Shown here piece after piece: positions 45,141 to 53,581 of a stretch of DNA of 64,000 bases (its first letter is position 1; every line of letters starts with the position of its first letter). A program made the translations under genes and the position numbers. The stretch comes from Betaproteobacteria bacterium (GTDB lineage Bacteria > Pseudomonadota > Gammaproteobacteria > Burkholderiales > JACQAP01). The stretch lies in assembly GCA_016194905.1 (NCBI GenBank), contig JACQAP010000008.1, forward strand, positions 62,001 through 126,000. The letters run 5' to 3'. The notes below the pieces were generated by a model. It was not told where the DNA came from and did not search any database. It worked only from the letters and a program-made list of their open reading frames with translations.

Positions 45141-45318
45141 TTAGGGGAAAAGCAGGGACTAGGGGCTAGGGAAGAACGGGGGCTAGGGAGAAACGTAATG
45201 CCGATGCAGTGCTACGCAATGAAATTTTTAAAACAAAGGAGCGGAGAGCTTTGTAACTTTTCGCGGGAAGCTTTCCAATCTCTAGCCCCTAGCCCCTAGC
45301 CCCTAGCCCCTAGCCCCT
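45141..45318. repeat. AGGGGCT/AGCCCCT repeat block (element E)
   Basis: The left part (45137-45188) has scattered CTAGGGG units. The right part is five exact tandem copies of AGCCCCT (45284-45318) ending immediately before the ATG of the DUF1028 gene. The two parts form an inverted repeat of about 13 nt (CTAGGGGCTAGGG) with imperfect extensions. There is no Shine-Dalgarno sequence for the DUF1028 gene. The G-rich strand could form quadruplexes. Confidence 0.85.
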
Positions 45319-46047
45319 ATGACCTATTCCATCGTCGCCCATTGTCCCCGCACCGGCATGCTCGGCGTTGCGGTTGCCACGGCCGTTCCGGCCGTGGGTT
45401 CGATGTGTCCGTATGTCAAAGCCGGCGTGGGCGCCGTGTCCACCCAGTCCTGGGTCAATCCCTATCTCGCCATCGATGCGCTGCGCATGATGGAGACCGG
45501 CAAGTCGGGACCCGAAGCGCTTAATGCGGTAATGGCCGCCGATGGGGCGCGCGAGGTGCGCCAGATCGGCGTGATCGATGCGCATGGCCGCAGCGCAGCC
45601 TGGTCGGGCAGGAACTGCACGGACTGGTTCGGCCAGATCGTCGAACCGCATTTCGCGGTGCAGGGAAACATGCTGGTGTCGGCACCGACCATCGAGGAAA
45701 TGGCGAAGGCGTTCCGGGCGAGCGAGGGACTCGATCTTGCCGAGCGGCTGATGCTGGCGATGGAAGCGGGCGAGTCTGCCGGCGGCGACAAGCGCGGCCG
45801 GCAGTCGGCCGCTTTGAAGGTGCATCACACCGAAGAGTATGCGTTGCTCGACCTGCGTGTAGACGAGCATGCTTATCCGGTCGGTGAGTTGCGACGCGTA
45901 TTTACGATCGCGAAGCTGCAACTGCTGCCCTTCGTGCAAGGCATGCCCACGCGCGGCAGTCCCGGCGCGGCGGCGCCAGAGGCTGTCGTCAGGCTGCTCG
46001 GTTACCCGCCGCCGCAGCGCCCTGGCGGTGGCGGCAGCGCACCGTGA
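45319..46047 (+). CDS. DUF1028 family protein (Ntn-hydrolase-like)
   Basis: This is a 242-residue protein. The N-terminal MTYSIVAHCPRTGMLGVAVA and AVSTQSWVNPYLAIDALRMM, and the central GNMLVSAPTIEEMAKAF, are diagnostic of DUF1028, a family of predicted Ntn-type hydrolases often found beside amidases and peptide or amide importers. It may process the imported amide or its derivative. The ATG follows directly on the AGCCCCT repeats, so its initiation signal is unusual. The stop overlaps the possible GTG start of the next small gene. Confidence 0.88.
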   Translation: MTYSIVAHCPRTGMLGVAVATAVPAVGSMCPYVKAGVGAVSTQSWVNPYLAIDALRMMETGKSGPEALNAVMAADGAREVRQIGVIDAHGRSAAWSGRNCTDWFGQIVEPHFAVQGNMLVSAPTIEEMAKAFRASEGLDLAERLMLAMEAGESAGGDKRGRQSAALKVHHTEEYALLDLRVDEHAYPVGELRRVFTIAKLQLLPFVQGMPTRGSPGAAAPEAVVRLLGYPPPQRPGGGGSAP

Positions 46048-46067
46048 ATGACACCAAGGACACTGAG

Positions 46068-46259
46068 ATGAACGACCCCGACCCGTACAAAGATGTGCTT
46101 GGCCTCGACCTGTCACCCGAACGCCTGCAGGAAGTGGTCGCGGCGTATCGGGATATCCTCGCCGAGGTGAACAAGTTGCGAACGCTTGATCTGACCGACA
46201 CGCATCCGGCGATCCTGTTCGAACCGACCGCGCCCTATCGCGCAGGCGGCAAGCGATGA
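46068..46259 (+). CDS. Small GatC/AtzG-like amidase subunit
   Basis: This encodes 63 residues (71 if the GTG at 46044 is used). The C-terminal part (YRDILAEVNKLRTLDLTDTH, then PAILFEP) resembles the tail of GatC/AtzG, which pairs with amidase-signature enzymes and has a conserved aspartate/proline-rich end. Its stop overlaps the amidase start, as expected for such a partner. The ATG at 46068 has AAGGA upstream. A complex with the downstream amidase is inferred, not shown. Confidence 0.7.
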   Translation: MNDPDPYKDVLGLDLSPERLQEVVAAYRDILAEVNKLRTLDLTDTHPAILFEPTAPYRAGGKR

Positions 46260-47650
46260 CGCGCGAACTGTGGACACAGCCGATCGAGACGCTGGCGCCG
46301 GCCATCCGCGCCGGCAAAGTCTCGCCGGTGGCCCTGACCGAAGCCTGCCTCGACCGTATCGAAAAAATAGACGGCAAGCTCGACAGTTTCATTCACGTCT
46401 CGAAGCATGCGCTGGACGCCGCCCACGCGGCCGAGCGCGAGATCAAGACCGGAAAATGGCGCGGCCCGCTGCACGGCATACCGGTTGGCGTGAAGGACAA
46501 CTACGTTACGCGGGACATGCCGACCACCGCGGGCAGCGTGGCGCCCGGTTTGTCATTTCCTCTGCGTGACTCGGCTGCGGTGTCACGGTTGCGCGCAGCC
46601 GGCGCCATTCTGATCGGCAAGACGCGCACCCATGAATTCGCGTGGGGCAATGTCACGCCGCCGGTTTGCAATCCCTGGGATCTGACGCGGGTACCGTCCG
46701 GATCGAGCGGAGGTTCGGGCGCGGCGGTGGCCGCCGGACTGTGTGCAGCGGCTTTGGGCTCGGATACCGGCGGATCGATCCGCATGCCGGCCGCTGCCTG
46801 CGGAACGGTTGGTCTGAAAGCGACCTTCGGGCGCGTGAGCCGCGATGGCATTGTGCCGCACAGCTGGTCGCTCGATCATGCCGGGCCGCTGACTCGCACC
46901 GTGGCAGACGCCGCGCTGATGATGCAGGTGCTGGCTGGCTACGATGCGGCCGACCCTGCCTGCCAGGCGCAACCGGTGCCCGATTACTCGAAGGCGCTCA
47001 ACAGACCGGTCAGGGGATTGAAGATCGGTGTCTGCCGCAATCATTTTTTCGACAATCTGCAGGAAGACGTGGAGCACGCTGTCGAGAACGCGATCGCCGA
47101 TCTGGCCAGAGCCGGTGCACAGGTGCGCGAGCTGAAAATTCCCCTGCTGGAGTACGGGCTGGGCGCGATATTCGCCATCGAGTTGTCGAGTTCCACGGCC
47201 TACCATGATGCATCGCTGCGCGCGGGACGCGTGCCGCACTACCAGCCCGATGTGCGCATGCTGGTGGAAATGGGGCGGCTCGTCACGGGGCCGGATTATC
47301 TGAAGGCCGAACAGTATCGCAGCGCGCTGATGGACGAATACCGCAAGGTGTTCGAGAGCGTCGACGTCGTGATCGGTCCGACCACGCCGATCACGGCATG
47401 GAAGCGGGGCGAATGGACGGTGCAGGTCGCGGGGAGGCCGGAGAGCGTGCTGGCGGCGTCCTGGCGATTCACTTATCCGTACAACCTGACCGGATTGCCG
47501 GCGATCTCGGTGCCCTGCGGTTTCGACCGTGACGGCCTGCCGATCGGCCTGCAGATCGCGGGACGACCCTTTGACGAGACTACCGTACTGCGCGTTGCGC
47601 ATGCATATGAACGCGATCACGACTGGAAAGATCGCCGGCCGCAGCTTTAA
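46256..47650 (+). CDS. Amidase-signature enzyme
   Basis: This is a 464-residue amidase of the signature family with a complete Ser-cisSer-Lys triad: Lys80 (GIPVGVKDNY), Ser150 (VPSGSSGGSGAAVAAG) and Ser174 (GSDTGGSIRMPA). Such enzymes hydrolyse a carboxamide, a ureido amide or an allophanate-type bond; the substrate cannot be read from sequence. The close pairing with the AtzG-like small gene recalls AtzE/AtzG and GatA/GatC. It belongs to the AmiC/AmiR-controlled operon and should release ammonia or a carboxylate from the imported compound. A nitrilase gene starts 17 nt after its stop. Confidence 0.9.
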   Translation: MTRELWTQPIETLAPAIRAGKVSPVALTEACLDRIEKIDGKLDSFIHVSKHALDAAHAAEREIKTGKWRGPLHGIPVGVKDNYVTRDMPTTAGSVAPGLSFPLRDSAAVSRLRAAGAILIGKTRTHEFAWGNVTPPVCNPWDLTRVPSGSSGGSGAAVAAGLCAAALGSDTGGSIRMPAAACGTVGLKATFGRVSRDGIVPHSWSLDHAGPLTRTVADAALMMQVLAGYDAADPACQAQPVPDYSKALNRPVRGLKIGVCRNHFFDNLQEDVEHAVENAIADLARAGAQVRELKIPLLEYGLGAIFAIELSSSTAYHDASLRAGRVPHYQPDVRMLVEMGRLVTGPDYLKAEQYRSALMDEYRKVFESVDVVIGPTTPITAWKRGEWTVQVAGRPESVLAASWRFTYPYNLTGLPAISVPCGFDRDGLPIGLQIAGRPFDETTVLRVAHAYERDHDWKDRRPQL

Positions 47651-47667
47651 TCGGGAGAGAGACGACA

Positions 47668-48540
47668 ATGAATCCACAACAGGAAAGCCGGATGCGCGTG
47701 GCCTGTCTGCAGATGGAGCCCAGGATCAGGCAGGTACGCGCCAATGTCGCGCGCAGTCTGGAGTTGATCGCGCAGGCGGCAAAGGCCGGGGCGCAGCTGG
47801 TCGTGCTGCCGGAGCTGTGCAATACCGGTTACGTTTTTGAGACGCGCGAGGAAGCCCTCACCTTGTCTGAGACGGTGCCGAACGGGCCGACCTGCGATGC
47901 GTGGATAGCGGCAGCCCGCAAGCATTCGATGTTCATCGTCGCCGGCATTACCGAACGCGAAGGAGGGGATCTGTACAACTCCGCGGTCCTGATCGGATCG
48001 GAAGGCCATATCGGCACCTACCGAAAAAACCATTTGTGGGGTGCCGAGAACACGATCTTCGAACCCGGTAATCTGGGCGTCCCGGTCTTCGACATCGGCG
48101 CCGGCCGTATAGCCTGCGCAATCTGCTACGACATCTGGTTTCCCGAGATTTTCCGTCTCGCGGCCTTGCAGGGCGCCGATATGCTATGCGTGGCCACCAA
48201 CTGGGTGCCGATGCCGGCGCAGCCCGGCAATCTGCCGATGATGGCCAACATCCTGGCCATGGGCGGCGCGCACGCCAACTCGATGTTCGTGGCGGCCGCC
48301 GATCGCATCGGCGTCGAGCGCGGGCAGCCCTTCCTCGGCAACAGCGTGATCGTGAGTCATACCGGCTGGCCGCTTGCGGGTCCCGCAAGTCTGGATCGGG
48401 AAGAAATGCTCATAGCCGATATCGACCTCGCGGATGCGCGGCGCAATCGTAACCTGACCGATTTCAACGAACGGCTGCGGGATCGTCGTACGGATATGTA
48501 CGGGGAAATGCTCGGCTCCACGGCAATCCCCGGCTACTGA
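47668..48540 (+). CDS. Carbon-nitrogen hydrolase (nitrilase superfamily)
   Basis: This is a 290-residue nitrilase-superfamily hydrolase with catalytic Glu49 (VVLPELCNTGY), Lys120 (YRKNHLWGAE) and Cys153 (CAICYDIWFPE). The fold is of the amidase/carbamoylase branches. It may hydrolyse an N-carbamoyl or amide intermediate. It starts 17 nt after the amidase and is likely the last gene of the amide operon. The ATG at 47668 has GGGAGAGAG upstream. Confidence 0.9.
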   Translation: MNPQQESRMRVACLQMEPRIRQVRANVARSLELIAQAAKAGAQLVVLPELCNTGYVFETREEALTLSETVPNGPTCDAWIAAARKHSMFIVAGITEREGGDLYNSAVLIGSEGHIGTYRKNHLWGAENTIFEPGNLGVPVFDIGAGRIACAICYDIWFPEIFRLAALQGADMLCVATNWVPMPAQPGNLPMMANILAMGGAHANSMFVAAADRIGVERGQPFLGNSVIVSHTGWPLAGPASLDREEMLIADIDLADARRNRNLTDFNERLRDRRTDMYGEMLGSTAIPGY

Positions 48541-48664
48541 TCACCGCGTCGGCCGATCTTCCTGCATCGTCGGGCCGGACAACACAGTCCGGCTCGCTTG
48601 CCATCGCCGCGGCCCGCACGCTATCTTCCGTGCGTCCCCGTACAAAACGGTCCTGCGCCGGCAA

Positions 48665-49906
48665 ATGGAAACGACGGTTCTGTTGATCTTCGGCGTGGTC
48701 TACCTGGGCATGATCCTGGGCGGGCTGCCTTTTCTGCAACTGGATCGCACCGGCATCGCGCTCCTCGGCGCGATAGCGTTGATCGGCGCCGGTGCGCTGA
48801 GCCTGGAAGAGGCGTGGGAAGCAGTGCACGTTCCGACGCTGATTCTCCTGTTCGCATTCATGGTGGTTTCGGCGCAGTTGCGCATGGGCGGCTTCTATAC
48901 CTGGGTCACGCACAAGACCGGTCATTTGCCGCTGTCGCCACCGAAGCTGCTTGCGGCGCTGATCGCGATCGTCGCCGCGCTCTCGGCGGTGTTCAGCAAC
49001 GATGTCATCTGCCTGGCGATGGCGCCCGTGCTCATCGATGTCTGCCTCGCGCGGCGGCTCAATCCGATTCCCTATCTGTTGGCGCTGGCCTGCAGCGCCA
49101 ACGTCGGCTCGGCTCTGACGCTGATCGGGAATCCCCAGAACATGCTGATCGGCGGGAAGCTGAAGCTTTCCTTTTCCGGCTATCTGCTGGAAGCGGCGAT
49201 TCCGGTAGTGCTGGGGTTATTCGTGGTGTGGGCCCTGATTGCCTGGCGCAGTCGCGGGTTTTGGACGCTGGCTGCGGAGGAGGCGGCGACCGATGCGGTG
49301 CCGGCCCACCTCGAGCCGGCCCCGCGGCTCGATCGGTGGCAAACGACGAAAGGCCTGTCGGTCGCGGCGGCGGTATTCGTTTTGTTTCTCATAGCGCCCG
49401 TGCCGCGCGAGGTGATTGCCCTGACCGCGGCGGGTGTCCTGACGATGAGTCGCCGGCTGCATTCGAGAAAAATGCTCGGCTTGGTGGACTGGCAGCTGCT
49501 GGTCCTGTTTATCGGCTTGTTTGTCGTCAACCATGCACTGGAAAAGACAGGCCTGACGAATCAATTTGTCGGGCGCATGGCGGCACTCGGCGTGGACCTG
49601 CATCAGCCTTTGCCCCTGTTCATGACGACCTTCTTCTTGTCGAACGTCGTGTCCAACGTTCCGGCGGTCATGTTGTTGCTGCCGGTCGCCACCCACGAAC
49701 TGGCCGGGCCGCTGCTGGCGCTCGCCAGCACGCTGGCCGGCAATCTGCTGATCGTGGGCAGTATCGCCAACATCATCGTGGTTGATGCGGCCCAGAGGCG
49801 GGGCGTGACCATCGACTGGAGAAGGCACGCTCGCACCGGCATTCCCGTGACTCTGCTGACAATGGCGATTTCCTGGGTGTATCTGTGGTTCCGGGTGTTG
49901 CATTGA
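48665..49906 (+). CDS. SLC13/ArsB/CitM-type anion transporter
   Basis: This is a 413-residue membrane protein of the ion-transporter superfamily, with about ten helices. The segments SAVFSNDVICLAMAPVLID and LIGNPQNMLIGGK resemble the conserved loops of SLC13 and CitM/ArsB carriers. It may move dicarboxylates, arsenite or another anion, and the substrate is not determinable from sequence. It follows the amide operon by 124 nt and could be co-regulated, but a separate promoter is equally possible. The ATG at 48665 has no strong ribosome-binding site. Confidence 0.85.
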   Translation: METTVLLIFGVVYLGMILGGLPFLQLDRTGIALLGAIALIGAGALSLEEAWEAVHVPTLILLFAFMVVSAQLRMGGFYTWVTHKTGHLPLSPPKLLAALIAIVAALSAVFSNDVICLAMAPVLIDVCLARRLNPIPYLLALACSANVGSALTLIGNPQNMLIGGKLKLSFSGYLLEAAIPVVLGLFVVWALIAWRSRGFWTLAAEEAATDAVPAHLEPAPRLDRWQTTKGLSVAAAVFVLFLIAPVPREVIALTAAGVLTMSRRLHSRKMLGLVDWQLLVLFIGLFVVNHALEKTGLTNQFVGRMAALGVDLHQPLPLFMTTFFLSNVVSNVPAVMLLLPVATHELAGPLLALASTLAGNLLIVGSIANIIVVDAAQRRGVTIDWRRHARTGIPVTLLTMAISWVYLWFRVLH

Positions 49907-49943
49907 AGACTCAACGGATTGCGCCGACGGACGTTAATGGCCC

Positions 49944-50678
49944 ATGAAGCCCGCATTCCTTCTGACCCTGCTCCTGTTGTCGTGCCTTGCGGCCGCCGCG
50001 GATGTGCAGCCCGTGGAATTGCACCAGGAGCTCTCGTTACCGGCAGGTGCGATTGACAAGGTCGTGGCGCTGACGCTGGATGCGTGCGGTGGCGGCTTCG
50101 ACGCGGATCTTGTCAATTTTCTGATCGAACATCGCATTCAGGCAACCATCTTCGCGACGCGCAGATGGATCCGGCGCAACCCGGACGCGCTCGCCATCCT
50201 GAAGGCGCATGCCGACCTGTTCGACATCGAGGACCATGGAGCCAATCATCTCCCGGCGGTCATCGGAGCCGACCGGAGCGTATATGGACTGGCCGGTGTC
50301 GCCGACCTGAAGCAACTCAAGCGCGAAGTTGCTGGCGGTGCCGATGCGGTGAAAGCCGCCACCGGCACTGCGCCGCACTGGTATCGCGGAGCGACCGGAG
50401 AATACGATCCGGAGGCGCTCAAGACCATCGAAGCGATGGGATACAAGGTTGCCGGTTTCTCGGTCAACGCCGACAACGGTGCCACGCTGGCGAAAAAGCA
50501 GATCGTCGGGCGGCTGAAGAAAGTCAGGAGCGGCGACATCATCATCGCTCACCTGAACAAGCCCGCATCGGACACCGGCAAGGGCATGGCGGAAGGATTG
50601 CAGTTTCTGCTCGATCAAGGCTTCCGTTTCGTCAAACTCAACGGCTCCGAAGTGCGCCCGCTGCAAAAACGCATCTGA
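49944..50678 (+). CDS. Exported polysaccharide deacetylase-family protein
   Basis: This is a 244-residue protein. A signal peptide (MKPAFLLTLLLLSCLAAAAD) is followed by a NodB-type barrel. In place of TFDDG the first motif reads TLDACGG, retaining the catalytic-position Asp but not the usual metal-binding second Asp. The metal His motif appears as IEDHGANHLP, and the RxP-like APHWYRGATGEYD is present. Activity may therefore be reduced or specialised. It should act on a cell-wall or surface polysaccharide in the periplasm. The ATG is 38 nt after the carrier stop. Confidence 0.82.
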   Translation: MKPAFLLTLLLLSCLAAAADVQPVELHQELSLPAGAIDKVVALTLDACGGGFDADLVNFLIEHRIQATIFATRRWIRRNPDALAILKAHADLFDIEDHGANHLPAVIGADRSVYGLAGVADLKQLKREVAGGADAVKAATGTAPHWYRGATGEYDPEALKTIEAMGYKVAGFSVNADNGATLAKKQIVGRLKKVRSGDIIIAHLNKPASDTGKGMAEGLQFLLDQGFRFVKLNGSEVRPLQKRI

Positions 50679-50902
50679 TTCCCAACAGCCGCCTTCGCGT
50701 CGCCGCCGGGCGACGAGAAGCCCGCCTTTCCCCTCCAGTCTGAACACGCAATCGCTGCTGCATCGCGGCGTTACTTTGCGTGACAAAATCCTCTGTAACC
50801 CGGGGTCAACGCCGGAGTCTGACTTGCGTTGAGTTGTGTAACACCCGCGCCTTCGCGGCGGATGGAGCGTTGAATAAGTAAATAAATGGAGGAGGGCAGG
50901 CC

Positions 50903-53569
50903 ATGAGCAAGCTTTCCAGAGTTTTCGCGGTGACCAGAATAATCGCAATGACCGTAGTGGTGTCGTTTTCGCTGTCGTCGGTCGTCGTACCCGCGGCAGA
51001 TGAAGTCGTCGAACTCGGAGATGCGTCTTCCGCACAACAGACGGAGACTGCCTCGCCCGTGTCGTCGCCGTGGCCGGTGCAAGTGACCGACAATGGCCGC
51101 ACTTTCCTGATCTACCAGCCGCAGGTCGACAAATGGGAAAACAACCGGCTCGAAGGCCGCTCCGCGGTATCGGTGCGCAACGATGCCAGCGGTCAGCAGA
51201 ACTTCGGCGTGGTCCATTTCTCCGCCCGTACCGAACTTGACCAGGGCAGCCGCACGGTGACGGTTCACGACGCCGTGGTCAGCAAGGCCGACTTCCCGGC
51301 CGTGACCACTGGCGTCGACGAATATCTGTCGGTATTGCGGCCGCAGTTTGCGGCGCAATCCTGGCGGGTCGCACAGGACAGGCTGCAATCCGACATGGAA
51401 ATCGACAGGCTCGCCCAGCAGTCGTCGAAGCAGCCGCTCAAGAACGATCCGCCGCGCATCCTGTACAGCGAACGCCCCGCGGTGCTGGTCCCGATCGACG
51501 GCAACCCGGTTCTGCGCCCGGTCGCCGATACCGGACTCATGCGGATAACCAATACCCGTGCGTTGATCCTGCAGGACAAGGCAACGTCACGTTACTTCCT
51601 GTTTGTGTCCGACCACTGGATGGAGGCGCAAAGCCTGGAGGGTCCGTGGTTGGTTACAGCGAATCCATCCGCGCAACTGGAGCAGGCCAAGCAACTTGCA
51701 ATGCAGCAGGACCAGATCGACCTGCTCGACGCGGATGCCGAGGAGAGTGCCGTGACGCCCGCTGCCGTGTCTGTTTTCGTCAGCACGACGCCGACCGAAC
51801 TGCTGCAAACCGACGGTCCTGCACAATACTCGCCTATCGAGCGCACGCAATTGCTCTACGTGACCAATTCGCCGAACAAGTTGTTTCTCGACCTGAGGAC
51901 GCAGAATCACTACGCGCTGATCTCCGGCCGCTGGTATCGCACGACCACGCTGGCACAAGGCCAGTGGATTTACGTGCCGGCCGCAAGCCTTCCCACCGAC
52001 TTCGCCATGATTCCCGCCGAGCATCCGACCGAGAGCGTGCGCGCCGCTGTGCCGGGCACGCCGCAGGCCCGTGAAGCGGTGATCGCGAACACCGTGCCGC
52101 AGGTGGCGATGGTGGCACGCAGTGCCGCGCATCTGGAAATTACCTATGACGGCAATCCGGTGTTCCAGCCGATCGAGGGCACCACCTTGCAGAGTGCGGT
52201 CAATTCGCCGGTGCCCGTGATTCGCGTCAGCGAAGAATCTTTTTATGCGCTCGACAATGGTGTCTGGTTCGTTTCCTCTTCACCTTTTGGACCGTGGACG
52301 GTGACGAGTTACGTGCCACCAGTGATCTATTCCATTCCGCGCAGCTCGCCGCTCTACTATGTGACTTACGTGCGCGTGTACGACGCGACTCCCGAGGTGG
52401 TCTACGTCGGCTACACGCCGGGCTATGTCGGTTCGTATGTGTCGAGCGATAACGTCGTCGTGTACGGGACCGGCTGGCCTTATAGCCCCTGGATCGGCAG
52501 CGTCTGGTATGGCGCGCCGGTGACCTGGGGGTTCGGGTTCAGCTTTTTCTACACGTGGTGGCATCCGTATCCCTGGTACTCCTGGCACAGAGTGGCCTGG
52601 GCACCGCCGCCGCCGTGTTTTCGTCCGTGGTGGGGACCGTGGCACGCGCCGGTCTTCGGACGTCCGGGCTTCGTCGCCGGTGGTGGTCATGCCATTCGTT
52701 CTCCGGGACCGCGGTTGCATAACGTCGGCCGCATCTATGACCGCTGGGATCGCAGGAGCGTTGTCTGGAACGGACCGAGGGCGATCGCCAATCAGCAGCG
52801 GCCGACGGCGCAGTCACTTCCGCGCCCGGCTCCGGGCAATGGATTCATGGCGGGTCCCGATGGCCGCTGGCGCCGGCTTGGCGATGACGGCAATCGCGAC
52901 CGGGGCAGGCATGATGCGCAAGTCCGGGGCAATGTCGCGAAATCGCCCGCTGTGCAGACGCCGCACGCCGTTCAGACATCACCCGCCGTTCAAACACCAC
53001 CCGCCGTTCAAACACCTTGGCGTCGTCCGCCGGTTGCGAATCAGGAGCATCGGGGATCCGCGCAGCCGCGCGTTCAACCGCCATCGTTCGGAGACAACGA
53101 ACGCAGACCAGCGGATGCGAGACAGTTTCCGCCACGTGAACGCGTATTGGATCAGCGGCAGGCTAACGAAGTCCTTCCGCGCCCGCGGGTGGATGGACGG
53201 CTCATCATCGATCGCTCGCGCGTAAATGGGCAACAGGATCGGCCGGCGTCACAGGTGCAATCCCCGCAACGCATCCCCTCGGTTGCAGGCGTGCCTATCG
53301 AAAGGATGCCTTCGCAGCCGCAGCGTGCAATACCGCTGTCGCGCAGTTTTTCGCCGCCCGCGGGCCGCATCGAGCGACCCGCCATAACCGATCCTGGCCG
53401 CATCGAACGTCCGGCAATAGCCAATCCCGGTCGCGGCATGGAGCGTCCTGCGGTCAATGTGGGACGCAGTGTCGAGCGGGAGGGCGATCGGCCGCAGGCT
53501 CGCGGGGCCGAGGGGCGCAGCCATCCGGGTGCGGGTGTAGGAAGAGGACCGCGCATCGGCGAACGCTGA
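50903..53569 (+). CDS. Large exported protein with W/Y/P-rich core and repeat-bearing C-terminus
   Basis: This is an 888-residue protein. A signal peptide (about 1-32) precedes a beta-rich region (about 45-460) with repeated NPVLRPV/NPVFQPI and RYFLFVSDHWMEA/NGVWFVSSSPF-type units. A core at about 490-580 is extremely rich in Tyr, Trp, Pro and Gly. The rest is disordered, with short repeats (a PAVQT unit at about 695-710; GRIERPAI/GMERPAV units near 825-860) and an Arg/Pro-rich end. There is no LPXTG, membrane anchor or autotransporter barrel that I can identify. It may be a surface or matrix protein. The ATG has GGAGGAGGG upstream. I do not recognise a named family. Confidence 0.8.
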   Translation: MSKLSRVFAVTRIIAMTVVVSFSLSSVVVPAADEVVELGDASSAQQTETASPVSSPWPVQVTDNGRTFLIYQPQVDKWENNRLEGRSAVSVRNDASGQQNFGVVHFSARTELDQGSRTVTVHDAVVSKADFPAVTTGVDEYLSVLRPQFAAQSWRVAQDRLQSDMEIDRLAQQSSKQPLKNDPPRILYSERPAVLVPIDGNPVLRPVADTGLMRITNTRALILQDKATSRYFLFVSDHWMEAQSLEGPWLVTANPSAQLEQAKQLAMQQDQIDLLDADAEESAVTPAAVSVFVSTTPTELLQTDGPAQYSPIERTQLLYVTNSPNKLFLDLRTQNHYALISGRWYRTTTLAQGQWIYVPAASLPTDFAMIPAEHPTESVRAAVPGTPQAREAVIANTVPQVAMVARSAAHLEITYDGNPVFQPIEGTTLQSAVNSPVPVIRVSEESFYALDNGVWFVSSSPFGPWTVTSYVPPVIYSIPRSSPLYYVTYVRVYDATPEVVYVGYTPGYVGSYVSSDNVVVYGTGWPYSPWIGSVWYGAPVTWGFGFSFFYTWWHPYPWYSWHRVAWAPPPPCFRPWWGPWHAPVFGRPGFVAGGGHAIRSPGPRLHNVGRIYDRWDRRSVVWNGPRAIANQQRPTAQSLPRPAPGNGFMAGPDGRWRRLGDDGNRDRGRHDAQVRGNVAKSPAVQTPHAVQTSPAVQTPPAVQTPWRRPPVANQEHRGSAQPRVQPPSFGDNERRPADARQFPPRERVLDQRQANEVLPRPRVDGRLIIDRSRVNGQQDRPASQVQSPQRIPSVAGVPIERMPSQPQRAIPLSRSFSPPAGRIERPAITDPGRIERPAIANPGRGMERPAVNVGRSVEREGDRPQARGAEGRSHPGAGVGRGPRIGER

Positions 53570-53581
53570 GCGCGGGCGCCG

